Shown one piece after another: positions 6,924-15,417 of a stretch of 29,497 nucleotides of DNA (position 1 is its first letter; every line of letters begins with the position of its first letter). The position numbers and the translations under genes were made by a program. This stretch comes from JAAZPT01 sp034180455. GTDB taxonomy: Bacteria > Bacillota > Clostridia > Christensenellales > Aristaeellaceae. The notes beneath the pieces are model-generated. The model searched no databases. It saw nothing but the letters and a program-made list of their open reading frames with translations, and was not told the origin of the DNA. The stretch lies in NCBI GenBank assembly GCA_034180455.1, contig JAXFOG010000026.1, positions 1-29,497 of the forward strand, given 5' to 3'.

Positions 6924-8661
6924 ATCCTACCCTCCATTCGTTTGCCATATTGTAAAGCTCTTGTAATCTCTTGTATGCAGAGTCCTTGGCGAGCAACTCG
7001 CTGTCGGAGCCTCGCTCTATAATCCTACCATTATCAAGGACAAGTATCTCGTCTACGGCTTTGATACTGGACAATCTATGAGCTATCATAATAACAGTTT
7101 TTTCCTTCATAAGATTTTTGAACGCTTTTTGCAATTCGTGCTCGTTTTCTGGGTCTATAGCTGCAGAGGCCTCGTCCATAATAATTATTTTGGAATCCTT
7201 TAATATCGCCCTAGCAATGGCTATACGCTGCTTTTCGCCTCCAGAGAGATATACACCCTTTGAGCCTATTACGGTTTTTTCTCTATTTGGGAATTTATCA
7301 AGAATTGAGTCGCAGCCTGCTAAATGCAGAGCCTGCATTACTTCATTATGAGAGGCGTTTTTATTGGCAAGAGCGACATTTTCATAAATTGTGGATTTAA
7401 AAAGCTTTGGATTTTGGAATACAAAGGCTATGGCTTTTATTATGGCTTGATTGGAATAGCTTTCTAAGGGCTTACCACCTATCCTTATGCAACCGCCATC
7501 CAGCTTATAAAAGCCTGATATAAGCTTTGCTATAGTGGACTTGCCAGAGCCCGAGCTACCGACAAAAGCATAGGATTTACCCTCATCAAGCCTGAAGGAT
7601 AGATTTTCTAAAACAAGCTTGTCGTTGTAGCCAAAGCTTACATTATCAAATTCAATATTATAATTTGCAAATTCGACTTCGTTGCCATGCTCCAAACGGT
7701 CTTTTTGCATATCGGAATAGATTTTTTCAAGAGAGTTTACTGCGTAATTGGCTTGAAAAATATACATTCCGACCCACATTATTTTCATAAAGGCAACAAA
7801 AAGCACACCGGACAGGAATAGAGTCATTATAAGCTCTACAAGAAGCATGCGAGTATCACCAATACTTCCTATGAAAAAAATCAAGGGGATAGTAATTATG
7901 GGAATAAGTCCAAAAAATAGGGTTTGATATATAACATATGGTCTTCTACAGGAAAGAGAATATTCGTATGCATATTTTGCATAATCCTTTATAGCTGCAT
8001 ACAGAGCCTTAAACGATCTTACATCAGCTCTAAAAATCTTAACTACCTGCATATTTCTAACGTATTCAACGGTTTCTGAGCTTAGCCTTGCAAGGGAGTC
8101 CTGATAGATCTTCATAAACTCCTGCTCGCCCATCATTTTGGACAATATAAACCCAGCTATTAGAAGCAATATAAGAAGCACTAGCCCGACTCGTAGACTT
8201 ACTATAAAGCCGAGTATAATTGCAAATATAGGAATCAATGCAGCCTGTGAAGCATCGGGAATAAGATGGGCGACTGCTGTATGGGTTTGTGCTGCGTTAT
8301 CATCGATGGTTTTTCTAATTTTTCCTGAGGGGTTTGTATCAAAAAATCTGAAGCTGGCATTCTCTAGACCATCTATGCCTTTTTTACGCAGATTGGTTTC
8401 GAGTCTAAAGGCTAATATATGGGACAATAGCCCAGAGATTATATAAAGGATAGCTCCTGCCGTGAGAATGACAACAGAATTTAGAGCAAAGGTCTCAGCT
8501 CCATGCAGATTGTTTTGTACTATAAGACTATCTATGAATCTGTAAATGAAAAAATATCCATAAACGGCTAAGAAAGCCGAAATAGCAGAAAAAACTACAG
8601 CTAGAAACGCAAAATGTTTTTTCTCTTTTGCATAAGCAAACATATTTTTGTAGGCTTGCAT
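6907..8661 (-). CDS. ABC transporter half-subunit (permease-ATPase), YbtP/IrtA-like
   Basis: This 584-residue partner has a membrane domain (about residues 15-300) and an ATPase domain with Walker A GSSGSGKST (about 368-376), Q-loop VFQN, signature LSGGEKQR, Walker B IIIMDE with catalytic Glu, and H-loop IAHR. I place the start at the ATG at 8659-8661, not at the TTG 11 codons upstream, because GGAGGAAAT lies directly before it. Both nucleotide sites look competent, unlike many asymmetric heterodimeric exporters. It is the first gene of the two-gene operon and is divergent from the AraC gene. The 181-bp gap between them carries two TTGATCAA palindromes. Confidence 0.85.
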   Translation of the reverse strand: MQAYKNMFAYAKEKKHFAFLAVVFSAISAFLAVYGYFFIYRFIDSLIVQNNLHGAETFALNSVVILTAGAILYIISGLLSHILAFRLETNLRKKGIDGLENASFRFFDTNPSGKIRKTIDDNAAQTHTAVAHLIPDASQAALIPIFAIILGFIVSLRVGLVLLILLLIAGFILSKMMGEQEFMKIYQDSLARLSSETVEYVRNMQVVKIFRADVRSFKALYAAIKDYAKYAYEYSLSCRRPYVIYQTLFFGLIPIITIPLIFFIGSIGDTRMLLVELIMTLFLSGVLFVAFMKIMWVGMYIFQANYAVNSLEKIYSDMQKDRLEHGNEVEFANYNIEFDNVSFGYNDKLVLENLSFRLDEGKSYAFVGSSGSGKSTIAKLISGFYKLDGGCIRIGGKPLESYSNQAIIKAIAFVFQNPKLFKSTIYENVALANKNASHNEVMQALHLAGCDSILDKFPNREKTVIGSKGVYLSGGEKQRIAIARAILKDSKIIIMDEASAAIDPENEHELQKAFKNLMKEKTVIMIAHRLSSIKAVDEILVLDNGRIIERGSDSELLAKDSAYKRLQELYNMANEWRVGYEELL

Positions 8662-8685
8662 ATTTCCTCCTTGTGATAATGCTTT

Positions 8686-8730
8686 CTTGATCAAGAACTA
8701 AGAAAAAATATCCCTTGTAGATTGATCAAG
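8686..8730. promoter_or_regulatory. Pair of TTGATCAA palindromes, likely operators
   Basis: CTTGATCAAG at 8686-8695 and TTGATCAAG at 8722-8730 share an 8-bp palindromic core. Their centres are 35 bp apart. They lie upstream of the ABC operon start and near the divergent AraC gene, where no good -35/-10 pair is visible for the ABC operon. That fits a promoter needing an activator. Confidence 0.45.
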
Positions 8731-8760
8731 TTTTAAAAATAAAAAAAATTACGAGATAAT

Positions 8761-8789
8761 TATACATTTTATTAAACATATGATACAAT
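8761..8789 (+). promoter_or_regulatory. Possible promoter of AraC-GT4 operon
   Basis: TATACA (8761-8766) and TACAAT (8784-8789) are 17 bp apart. The -10 is good and the -35 weak. Confidence 0.4.
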
Positions 8790-8842
8790 ACCAATTGAAA
8801 TAATGGTCTAATAAGAACATTGTCTAAATGGAGTATTATAGC

Positions 8843-9883
8843 ATGAAATATTATGATTTTGTAGAAAGATATACTGGAGTAACAGAATGCAAAAGCAATG
8901 TTAAGTATTCAAGGGCAGGACATTCTTTTTGCTTGGAGCTGGAGGACAGAGCGGGAGTATACTGGGTATATGAATCGGAAAATTTTATAATTGATATACA
9001 TGATTTTTTTATTAAAAAAGAAATAATCCAAAATGACGTTTCAGATATGCCAAAGTTTGTATCAATATATTCCTCATATATGATAAGTGTAAGTGGAGAA
9101 AGCTTTAATCCTTATCAAACACTGATACCAAACACTCTATATACGATAAATTTTGATAAGGCAAAAAATAGCTACAGGGTTTTGCTGCATGAGAACTCAC
9201 ATTATTTGGCTGTAGCCATAGGATTTAAAAAGGGGATACTTGAGGAGTATCTATCGTCTATAAACATTGATTATGAGGAGTTTTTTTATGAGGTATTTGC
9301 TAACAGCAAAAATATTTTAACAAAGGCGCTAGAGCCGATAGCGATGGATATATTGAACTGCAAAATGGAAATGCCAGCGGCAGAGATGTTTTTTGAATCA
9401 AAGGCTAGAGAATGGATGAGTATAGTAATAGACGCATACCTTAACCGTAGAAGAGTTGTTATATCACATGATGATGACGCTGCCTTAGAAAATGTTGCAA
9501 AATATATAGAGGACCACTATGCATTTGATATAAATCAAAAAACTCTTGAAAAAATATCAATGATGAGCGGTACAAAGCTCAAAAAGCTTTTTAAAGAAAA
9601 ATATCAGCTAAGCATTACCGAATTTACACAGAGAAAAAGAATGAATATGGCAGAGGTGCTGTTGCTAAATTCACAGCTAAGCATAAAGGAGATAGCCAAA
9701 TCTGTAGGCTATGCCTCGCATAGCAAGTTTAGTGGATATTTTAAAAAGTACAAGGGAGCATATCCAAAGGACATTAGAAATATTTCAATACATGGTAAGG
9801 CAATATTAGAATGCAAGGATTGCATCGTTCGTGTTAAGGGTAAGGAGCTTGTGAAAAGCCATAATGAAAGAGTGATAAAATGA
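8843..9883 (+). CDS. AraC-family regulator, PchR/YbtA-like
   Basis: The 346-residue protein has an N-terminal domain (about 1-210) without recognisable catalytic motifs and a C-terminal double helix-turn-helix (about 217-315). Landmarks in the DNA-binding part are LKKLFKEKYQLSITEF and IKEIAKSVGYASHSKFSGYFKKYKGAYP. The layout and the SKAREWMS helix before the HTH recall PchR/YbtA regulators that sense ferric siderophore and activate uptake genes. I prefer the ATG at 8843 over the one at 8828 because GGAG (8830-8833) is well spaced for it. A tail of about 30 residues with a CKDC pair extends past the usual end. The target is probably the divergent ABC operon. The last 4 bases overlap the glycosyltransferase start. 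Confidence 0.8.
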   Translation: MKYYDFVERYTGVTECKSNVKYSRAGHSFCLELEDRAGVYWVYESENFIIDIHDFFIKKEIIQNDVSDMPKFVSIYSSYMISVSGESFNPYQTLIPNTLYTINFDKAKNSYRVLLHENSHYLAVAIGFKKGILEEYLSSINIDYEEFFYEVFANSKNILTKALEPIAMDILNCKMEMPAAEMFFESKAREWMSIVIDAYLNRRRVVISHDDDAALENVAKYIEDHYAFDINQKTLEKISMMSGTKLKKLFKEKYQLSITEFTQRKRMNMAEVLLLNSQLSIKEIAKSVGYASHSKFSGYFKKYKGAYPKDIRNISIHGKAILECKDCIVRVKGKELVKSHNERVIK

Positions 9884-11073
9884 GAATATTGCATTGTATT
9901 GCGCAGCTGCCAGACGCAACAGGTAGTGGTATATATTTTCGCTCTCTGTATGAGGGGTTTGCAAAAAACGGAATAGAGAATGGACTTGTTTTTGCCTGCC
10001 AAGATGGCTTGCAAAGGAGTTTTCCAGATGCAAAATATCAATATACAGTACAGTTTGCATCAAAGGACCTGCCATTTAACATAGCTGGAATGAGCGACAT
10101 TATGCCTTACCCTAGTACTGTATATTCATCAATGAGCGATGAGCAGCTAAGGCTTTGGAAAGCAGCATTTTCAAAGGCATTGCTTAATGCAAAGAAAAAA
10201 TTTAATCCTGATATAGTAATATGCCACCATCTTTTTATATTAGCCTCTATTGTAAAAGAGATATTTAAAGATCGCCCTATATATATAATTTGTCATGGCA
10301 CCGATATTCGCCAGCGCTTGCAACATGTTGAATTTTGCAAGGCAAACTTGAGCCATACAAATGATTTTGACGGATATTTCACACTTTCATCTGCAGACAA
10401 GACAAAGCTTATAGAGCTTTATAACATAGACGGTGAAAAGATAAATGTTACAGGTGGAGCATACGACAAAAGTATTTTTAAACCAGATGGACATAAAAGG
10501 GGTAAAAGACTCTTCTATTGTGGAAAAATTGCCGAATCAAAGGGAGTATATGAGCTGGCTGCTGCATACAAAATAGTGAAGCAAAGTCATAAAGCAGAAC
10601 TGTTACTATGTGGTAATGCCGATACAGAGCAAAAGCGTAGGCTAAGAGAACTTGCTGGCTTTACAGACTTTCACACCCATCATGCTGAAAACCAAAAAAT
10701 TATGGCAAGAATAATGCGCAAGTATGATATATTCATACTGCCCTCATACTATGAGGGCTTGGGACTTGTGGCTTTGGAGGCACTAGCAAGTGGATTACTG
10801 CTGGTATCTGCAAAGCATAATGGATTATATGAGCTGCTTGGAGATAGGATAAACAATAGTGGCATTGTGCGCTATGTGGATCTGCCTCGCCTATATGATA
10901 CCGATAAACCTTATCCAGAAGACAAGCCTGACTATATAAAAAGCCTTGCCGAAGCTATAAATGCACAGATAGAAAATATTGATACCGATTATTCTTATTT
11001 GACTGCAGAAATAGAGTCGCATAGCTGGGACGGACTCGTGAAAAACATAATGAGAATTATAGGTGTAGCTTAA
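9880..11073 (+). CDS. Glycosyltransferase, GT4 family
   Basis: The 397-residue protein has the two-domain GT-B outline. The N-terminal half starts MRILHCIAQLPDATGSGIYF with a Gly-rich acceptor-side loop, and the C-terminal half carries FYCGKIAESKGVYEL and the E-x7-E nucleotide-sugar motif in YYEGLGLVALEALASG. No signal peptide or membrane span is seen, so it acts in the cytoplasm or at the inner face of the membrane. Donor and acceptor are unknown. Its ATG overlaps the regulator's stop (ATGA at 9880-9883), which implies translational coupling; its own ribosome binding site is weak. Pairing a sugar transferase with an AraC regulator is unusual and suggests it modifies something tied to the ABC transporter's substrate or to the cell surface. 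Confidence 0.85.
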   Translation: MRILHCIAQLPDATGSGIYFRSLYEGFAKNGIENGLVFACQDGLQRSFPDAKYQYTVQFASKDLPFNIAGMSDIMPYPSTVYSSMSDEQLRLWKAAFSKALLNAKKKFNPDIVICHHLFILASIVKEIFKDRPIYIICHGTDIRQRLQHVEFCKANLSHTNDFDGYFTLSSADKTKLIELYNIDGEKINVTGGAYDKSIFKPDGHKRGKRLFYCGKIAESKGVYELAAAYKIVKQSHKAELLLCGNADTEQKRRLRELAGFTDFHTHHAENQKIMARIMRKYDIFILPSYYEGLGLVALEALASGLLLVSAKHNGLYELLGDRINNSGIVRYVDLPRLYDTDKPYPEDKPDYIKSLAEAINAQIENIDTDYSYLTAEIESHSWDGLVKNIMRIIGVA

Positions 11074-11134
11074 AAAGCTTTTAAAGCCTTAAAAATAGCA
11101 TATAAATATCAAATATAAAGCAAAGTATAATAAT

Positions 11135-11167
11135 AAAGGATCATAAGTCTAGTGCTTATAATCCTTT
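11135..11167. terminator. Bidirectional terminator between GT4 and ClbS-like genes
   Basis: A 13-bp stem with one mismatch (11135-11147 with 11155-11167) closes a 7-nt loop, with A-rich and T-rich flanks. It lies between convergent genes. Confidence 0.7.
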
Positions 11168-11194
11168 TTATATAGTATTGTATTGATTTAATTT

Positions 11195-11713
11195 TTATAG
11201 TGCCATTCTTTTCCATTTACGGAGCTTTGTTCTAAAGGTCCCAAAGGGTGCCACTGTATTTACATGTATAAATTTATATACCTCCCAGGTAGCAGTCTTA
11301 GTAGCTTCATCAGCCCATTTTCTCATATGCGGCTTGAAAAGCTCATCCTCGCTAAGAGAGTCTATCATATCATATATGGAGCTAACATTGCTTGTTAGCC
11401 TATATTTTAATTCCTCGAGCGAGAGATGGGCATAGGTATCAGTAAACCATTGATATAATTCGCCAAGCTGATTCCACTTGAATTTATCAGAGGGGGTTTG
11501 AACGGGAAGTCCGTTTCTCTCGTCATTCTCCCACTTGAGAACGAGCGTTGTCCAGCCGAGCTGATATGCAAGGTTCTCGGCGGGAGTCCTATCGACATCA
11601 TTAACTCTTGTATCCTTTAGAGCTTTGGGAATATTGTCAAATTCTGAAATGTACTTTTCAAAGGCTGTTTTTATTTCGGCTTTTAATTCTTCTTTACTAT
11701 TATATGTTCTCAA
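11195..11713 (-). CDS. ClbS/DfsB family four-helix protein
   Basis: The 172-residue protein matches the ClbS/DfsB (formerly DUF1706) family by its pattern: DRTPAENLAYQLGWTTLVLKWE near residue 40, a YxWF helix, and the C-terminal WEVYKFIHVNTVAPFGTFRTKLRKW signature. ClbS protects colibactin producers by opening the cyclopropane warhead. Most homologues stand alone and have no proven role. The start is TTG, chosen because GGAGG lies 5 nt upstream and the reading frame has no nearby ATG. It starts 42 bp after the stop of the membrane AraC regulator on the same strand and could be cotranscribed with it. No polyketide or peptide synthase is in the window, so a general stress or foreign-toxin role is more likely than self-resistance. 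Confidence 0.8.
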   Translation of the reverse strand: MRTYNSKEELKAEIKTAFEKYISEFDNIPKALKDTRVNDVDRTPAENLAYQLGWTTLVLKWENDERNGLPVQTPSDKFKWNQLGELYQWFTDTYAHLSLEELKYRLTSNVSSIYDMIDSLSEDELFKPHMRKWADEATKTATWEVYKFIHVNTVAPFGTFRTKLRKWKRMAL

Positions 11714-11755
11714 AATTGCCTCCTATAGTTTAATTAGCCTATTTGCTTTTAAAAA

Positions 11756-13984
11756 CTACTTTATGCCTTTAAAGCCGTCACTGTAGTAGCTGGGAGGCAT
11801 ACCCATAATGCGCTTAAAGGCACGCCTAAATGAGTAGTCGCTATTGTAGCCTACCTGCTTTGATACATCCTTTACGGGAGTAAGCTGCTGCAGAAGATCG
11901 CAAGCTTTGTTTATGCGCACCTGCTCCAGATAATCGCTAAAGCTCATACCAAGTAAGGATTTTATTTGATTGTATAGTTTGCTCTCTGGCATATCAAGAT
12001 AATTTGCCAAAGTGGCTATATTGAACTGCTCATTACTGTAATTTAGTTCAAACTGCTCCTCAATCTTTGACTTTAGATCAAGTTCTTGCTTGCCTACGCT
12101 GGTAAGATCCTGAGAAATACTGTCGGTATATTTCATAACATAGGCGTATATATCATCAAGGTTTTCTACCCCAATAAATTCTTTGTTTGGCTCAATATGC
12201 AATTCTTCTTTTAAATTGCGCATTAGAGATGCTTTAAGCATATCTATAAAGTGCCTTGCCATAGTGGGAGATAGCTGTCTATATTCAAAATTTTCATACT
12301 TCAACATTCTAAATATATCGGCTATATCGTCTTTTTTGGCAGACTTTATGGTTTTTATAAGCTGCAGCTCTGTTTCAATAGGGAAGAAGAAAGTATCTTT
12401 AAAGCTAGGAGCATCGTCCTTTGTCATAACTGTTCTATAGTCATTGTAGTATAGATAGTCTGAAATTCGCTTTGCGCCCTCGTATGATGATGCTATCTCT
12501 ACCCTTTGAGTAACTACCTTGCCTATACCCATGTAGCTTTGTATGTGATATTGGTCATAGAGTTCATCTATCACTTGCATTAACTCTTGCTTTAGCTTGG
12601 CTCCATCAAAGTTGTTTGGTAGTGGAATAATTATTGCTGCATCGTCATCGCCCATCTCGCAGAATAGCTTGGGATAAGCAAAATTTTCAAAGGCGTCATT
12701 TACAAGCAGTATGTTTTGACTCTGATTTACTACTAAGCTACTTGGAAATCTAAACCTTGCTGAAATTGCAATATAGCTTTCTCCTTCTAGGCTGGCATTT
12801 ACGCTGTTCATATCATTTATAAGGGCATCCTCGCTCTCATATATACCCAGCACTATCTTTCTTACAAAAGACATGTTTATAAAGCTTTCCTGTCTGCGAG
12901 CCCTATCCTGTATGGAGCTGATATTATCCAGCATATTGGATATACTATCCCATACTGTTGTAAACCTAGGCTGGCGTACTGATACAGAGCTTAGATCATA
13001 GGCGTTTATACGAGTAAGCAGATTGCGTCGGCGTCTCCATAATGTGAGACATATTCCAAGAGACAGGGCAAATGTGATTATGCTAAGCACAATGATAATT
13101 GCTCTAACTGAGCTTGTTGCATTCAAAATTGCATTTTTGGGAATTATAGACACATATTCAAAGCCAAAACGACGGTCTTGAGCATGGCTTACTATATAGT
13201 CGATATCTTTAATTTTTATATCGGATGTGCTTGGGTCTGCCAGTCTACGAAGTAGCTCACTGTCAAGCTCTGATGAAATGTGGCCACTATATGCTTGCAG
13301 TCTATAGCTTTCGCCTCTATGCTCAAGCATAAGCACAGTTCCCTCGTTGCCAAGCTTTGAGCTGCTAAGAATATACTGTATCGCCTTGTCATTAAGCTTT
13401 ACAATAACGCTACCATTGAAGTTTTCAAAGCTCCTGTACGGGAAGTGCTGAACAACAAACAGTGATTTGCCTACATCAATATTTAAGGTGTTGCCGTTAT
13501 ATACATTTTTTATGAGATTTTGTCTGAATGTAGAATAATCGGTATCAGCAAGTCTACCTAGAGAATTATAAAATCTTTCTTCATCGGGAACGACTGTTTT
13601 GTCTTTAACTATATAAGGTATATCATTAAAAAATACATACACATTATCTATATTGCTATTTATAAGATTGTAGTCTGTACTGCTTTGGGCGAAACGATAT
13701 ATGTCAAAAAACTGGTCTTTGCTACCTTGGGCAATTCTGGAAAGCTCCTTGGAGTCGCTAATATATACTGCAATATTGCCTGCTTCAACAAGACTATTGT
13801 TAATGTTTGCTGCAGTCTGTTGCATAGAATTGGCAGATTTTTCTATTTGATTATTGAGCAATATATTGTTGGCTACAAAATAAATTGCGATTATGGCGCA
13901 AAGAGGAACTACCAATATGCTGAGATATGATATAAGCAGATTAAGCGATATTTTATTGTATTCTCTATACGGTTTCTTAAACAT
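11756..13984 (-). CDS. Membrane-bound AraC-type regulator of sugar operon
   Basis: The 742-residue one-component regulator has a membrane helix at about 15-38, an extracellular sensor region (about 40-290), a second helix at about 293-313, a cytoplasmic linker, and a C-terminal AraC HTH (about 645-740). Key HTH parts are ATLANYLDMPESKLYNQIK and VKDVSKQVGYNSDYSFRRAFKR. The middle domain holds the YMGIGKVV...SSYEGAKRISDYLYY pattern common in YesN/YtdP-type regulators beside Lpl-type sugar transporters. It probably senses a sugar or the binding protein outside and controls the adjacent fucosidase operon. It follows that operon on the same strand, separated by a terminator, and has its own promoter and a GGAG site before the ATG. 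Confidence 0.88.
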   Translation of the reverse strand: MFKKPYREYNKISLNLLISYLSILVVPLCAIIAIYFVANNILLNNQIEKSANSMQQTAANINNSLVEAGNIAVYISDSKELSRIAQGSKDQFFDIYRFAQSSTDYNLINSNIDNVYVFFNDIPYIVKDKTVVPDEERFYNSLGRLADTDYSTFRQNLIKNVYNGNTLNIDVGKSLFVVQHFPYRSFENFNGSVIVKLNDKAIQYILSSSKLGNEGTVLMLEHRGESYRLQAYSGHISSELDSELLRRLADPSTSDIKIKDIDYIVSHAQDRRFGFEYVSIIPKNAILNATSSVRAIIIVLSIITFALSLGICLTLWRRRRNLLTRINAYDLSSVSVRQPRFTTVWDSISNMLDNISSIQDRARRQESFINMSFVRKIVLGIYESEDALINDMNSVNASLEGESYIAISARFRFPSSLVVNQSQNILLVNDAFENFAYPKLFCEMGDDDAAIIIPLPNNFDGAKLKQELMQVIDELYDQYHIQSYMGIGKVVTQRVEIASSYEGAKRISDYLYYNDYRTVMTKDDAPSFKDTFFFPIETELQLIKTIKSAKKDDIADIFRMLKYENFEYRQLSPTMARHFIDMLKASLMRNLKEELHIEPNKEFIGVENLDDIYAYVMKYTDSISQDLTSVGKQELDLKSKIEEQFELNYSNEQFNIATLANYLDMPESKLYNQIKSLLGMSFSDYLEQVRINKACDLLQQLTPVKDVSKQVGYNSDYSFRRAFKRIMGMPPSYYSDGFKGIK

Positions 13985-14011
13985 ACCTCACTCCAAATAA
14001 TATTTATATAC

Positions 14012-14040
14012 ATTTTACATTAAAAGTGAAATTATGTGAA
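14012..14040 (-). promoter_or_regulatory. Possible promoter of membrane AraC regulator
   Basis: On the minus strand TTTCAC and TATAAA are spaced by 17 bp in the gap between the fucosidase terminator and the regulator start. Match to consensus is moderate; coordinates are approximate. Confidence 0.4.
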
Positions 14041-14046
14041 ATAAAA

Positions 14047-14069
14047 AAGTGATTCACAATGAATCACTT
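14047..14069 (-). terminator. Terminator of fucosidase operon
   Basis: AAGTGATTCA (14047-14056) pairs with TGAATCACTT (14060-14069) around a 3-nt loop. On the minus strand a T-run follows. It lies 15 bp after the fucosidase stop and separates the operon from the regulator gene. Confidence 0.85.
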
Positions 14070-14084
14070 AAAATAATTAGGAGG

Positions 14085-15392
14085 TTATTTTTTCATTTTT
14101 ACTTTTAATACATAATCTGTATTGTCGGGTAGGTTGGGATCTGGTCCTAAATCTGCAAACACTATATCGGGATAATCGCTGTGTACCCAGCTTGTTGAAA
14201 TAGGCACTTCGCAGCCAGAGGACAGCTCTCTTATGTATTCAACATTTTGCTTGTTTAAGCCTATAAGTGGTAGAGGGCCAATTGAGCCTTCATACACATG
14301 AAAATAATAGCAATTGCCATTCTGTGTAGCTCTGCCATACTCGGGCTTTGGAATATCTGCAGCGCCACAACCATATATGCTTTCGCCATTCTTGCTTATC
14401 CATGCGCCTACGCTCTTGAGTATTTTTACAGACTCTTCAGGAATATTGCCATGAGCATCGGGGCCAACATTAAGTATCATGTTGCCACCCTTGCTTACGC
14501 ATTCTACAAGCTTTTTAATTACCATGTCGGCAGATTTCCAGTAGTTATCGTTTTTGCAGTAGCCCCAGTTGTTATTGAGAGTAATGCAGGATTCCCAAGC
14601 CATAGGATTGCCCTCTACATCAAGTATGCCCTCTGGAGGTACCATCTGCTCTGGAGTAACAAAGTCGCCATGGTAGGGGCTTGGATCGCACATTGCAAGA
14701 GATCCTCTGCCTTCGCCACTAACTTCTAGTCTGTTATCTATAATAACGTCTGGTTGATGCCTACGCACCATATCTATTAGCTTTGTGGCACCCCATTTTT
14801 CGCCACGCATATCATCATAGGAAAAGTCAAACCACAAAAGATCTAGCTTTCCATAATTTGTGCAAACTTCCTCAACCTGATTGTATAGAAATTCCTTATA
14901 TCTTTCAAAATTCCTACCATCGTCTTTGTAGTTATCGTTGCCACGCATTGGATGTATTCTGTCATTATAGTGGGGGAAATCTTCATGCGCCCAGTCTATA
15001 AGTGAGAAATACAAGCCAACCTTAAGACCCTCAGCACGTACTGCATCTACATATTCCCTTACAAAGTCTCTCTTTGCAGGGCAGTTGGTAGATTTAAAAT
15101 CGGTGTATTTAGTGTCGTATAGGCAGAATCCGTCATGATGTTTAGCTGTAAGCACTACATATTTCATTCCAGCTTCTTTAGCAAGCCTTGCCCATTTTTT
15201 AGGATCAAAGTCTTTTGCGTAAAACTCTTCAAAATATTTGTAATAATCTTCGTAGCTTATACGTTCTATGCTGCGTATCCATTCGCCTCTTGCAGGGATG
15301 GCATATAGGCCCCAGTGTATGAACATTCCAAAACGGGCTGCCTTATACCACTCCATGCGCTTATTGTATTCATCTCTGTTAAATTTATACAT
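14085..15392 (-). CDS. Alpha-L-fucosidase, GH29, cytoplasmic
   Basis: The 435-residue enzyme removes alpha-linked L-fucose by a retaining mechanism. GH29 landmarks are RFGMFIHWGLYAIPARGEW (residue 21 on), LTAKHHDGFCLYDTKYTDF with the His pair, and the nucleophile Asp189 in LLWFDFSYDD. Glu248 (TPEQ) and Glu267 (WESC, followed by NNNWGY) are the candidates for acid/base. There is no signal peptide, so it acts inside the cell on imported oligosaccharides. It is the last gene of the operon, 25 bp after the second permease. A short C-terminal beta-rich part replaces the longer accessory domains of many secreted GH29 enzymes. No fucose isomerase or kinase is nearby, so catabolism of free fucose must be encoded elsewhere, or the residual glycan is the goal. 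Confidence 0.93.
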   Translation of the reverse strand: MYKFNRDEYNKRMEWYKAARFGMFIHWGLYAIPARGEWIRSIERISYEDYYKYFEEFYAKDFDPKKWARLAKEAGMKYVVLTAKHHDGFCLYDTKYTDFKSTNCPAKRDFVREYVDAVRAEGLKVGLYFSLIDWAHEDFPHYNDRIHPMRGNDNYKDDGRNFERYKEFLYNQVEEVCTNYGKLDLLWFDFSYDDMRGEKWGATKLIDMVRRHQPDVIIDNRLEVSGEGRGSLAMCDPSPYHGDFVTPEQMVPPEGILDVEGNPMAWESCITLNNNWGYCKNDNYWKSADMVIKKLVECVSKGGNMILNVGPDAHGNIPEESVKILKSVGAWISKNGESIYGCGAADIPKPEYGRATQNGNCYYFHVYEGSIGPLPLIGLNKQNVEYIRELSSGCEVPISTSWVHSDYPDIVFADLGPDPNLPDNTDYVLKVKMKK

Positions 15393-15417
15393 TTATTTTT
15401 CCTTTTATTTATTATTC

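Noticed and set aside
8659..8694. Upstream TTG start for the first ABC subunit
   Set aside because: The ATG at 8659-8661 has a near-perfect GGAGGAAAT site, and the extension overlaps a likely operator.
9709..10075. Two minus-strand ORFs of about 90-110 residues opposite the AraC/GT4 junction
   Set aside because: They are antisense to two strong coupled genes and look like shadow frames.
14298..14729. 143-residue ORF on the plus strand opposite the fucosidase
   Set aside because: It lies fully within a well-supported GH29 gene on the other strand, lacks a ribosome binding site and has no recognisable protein features.
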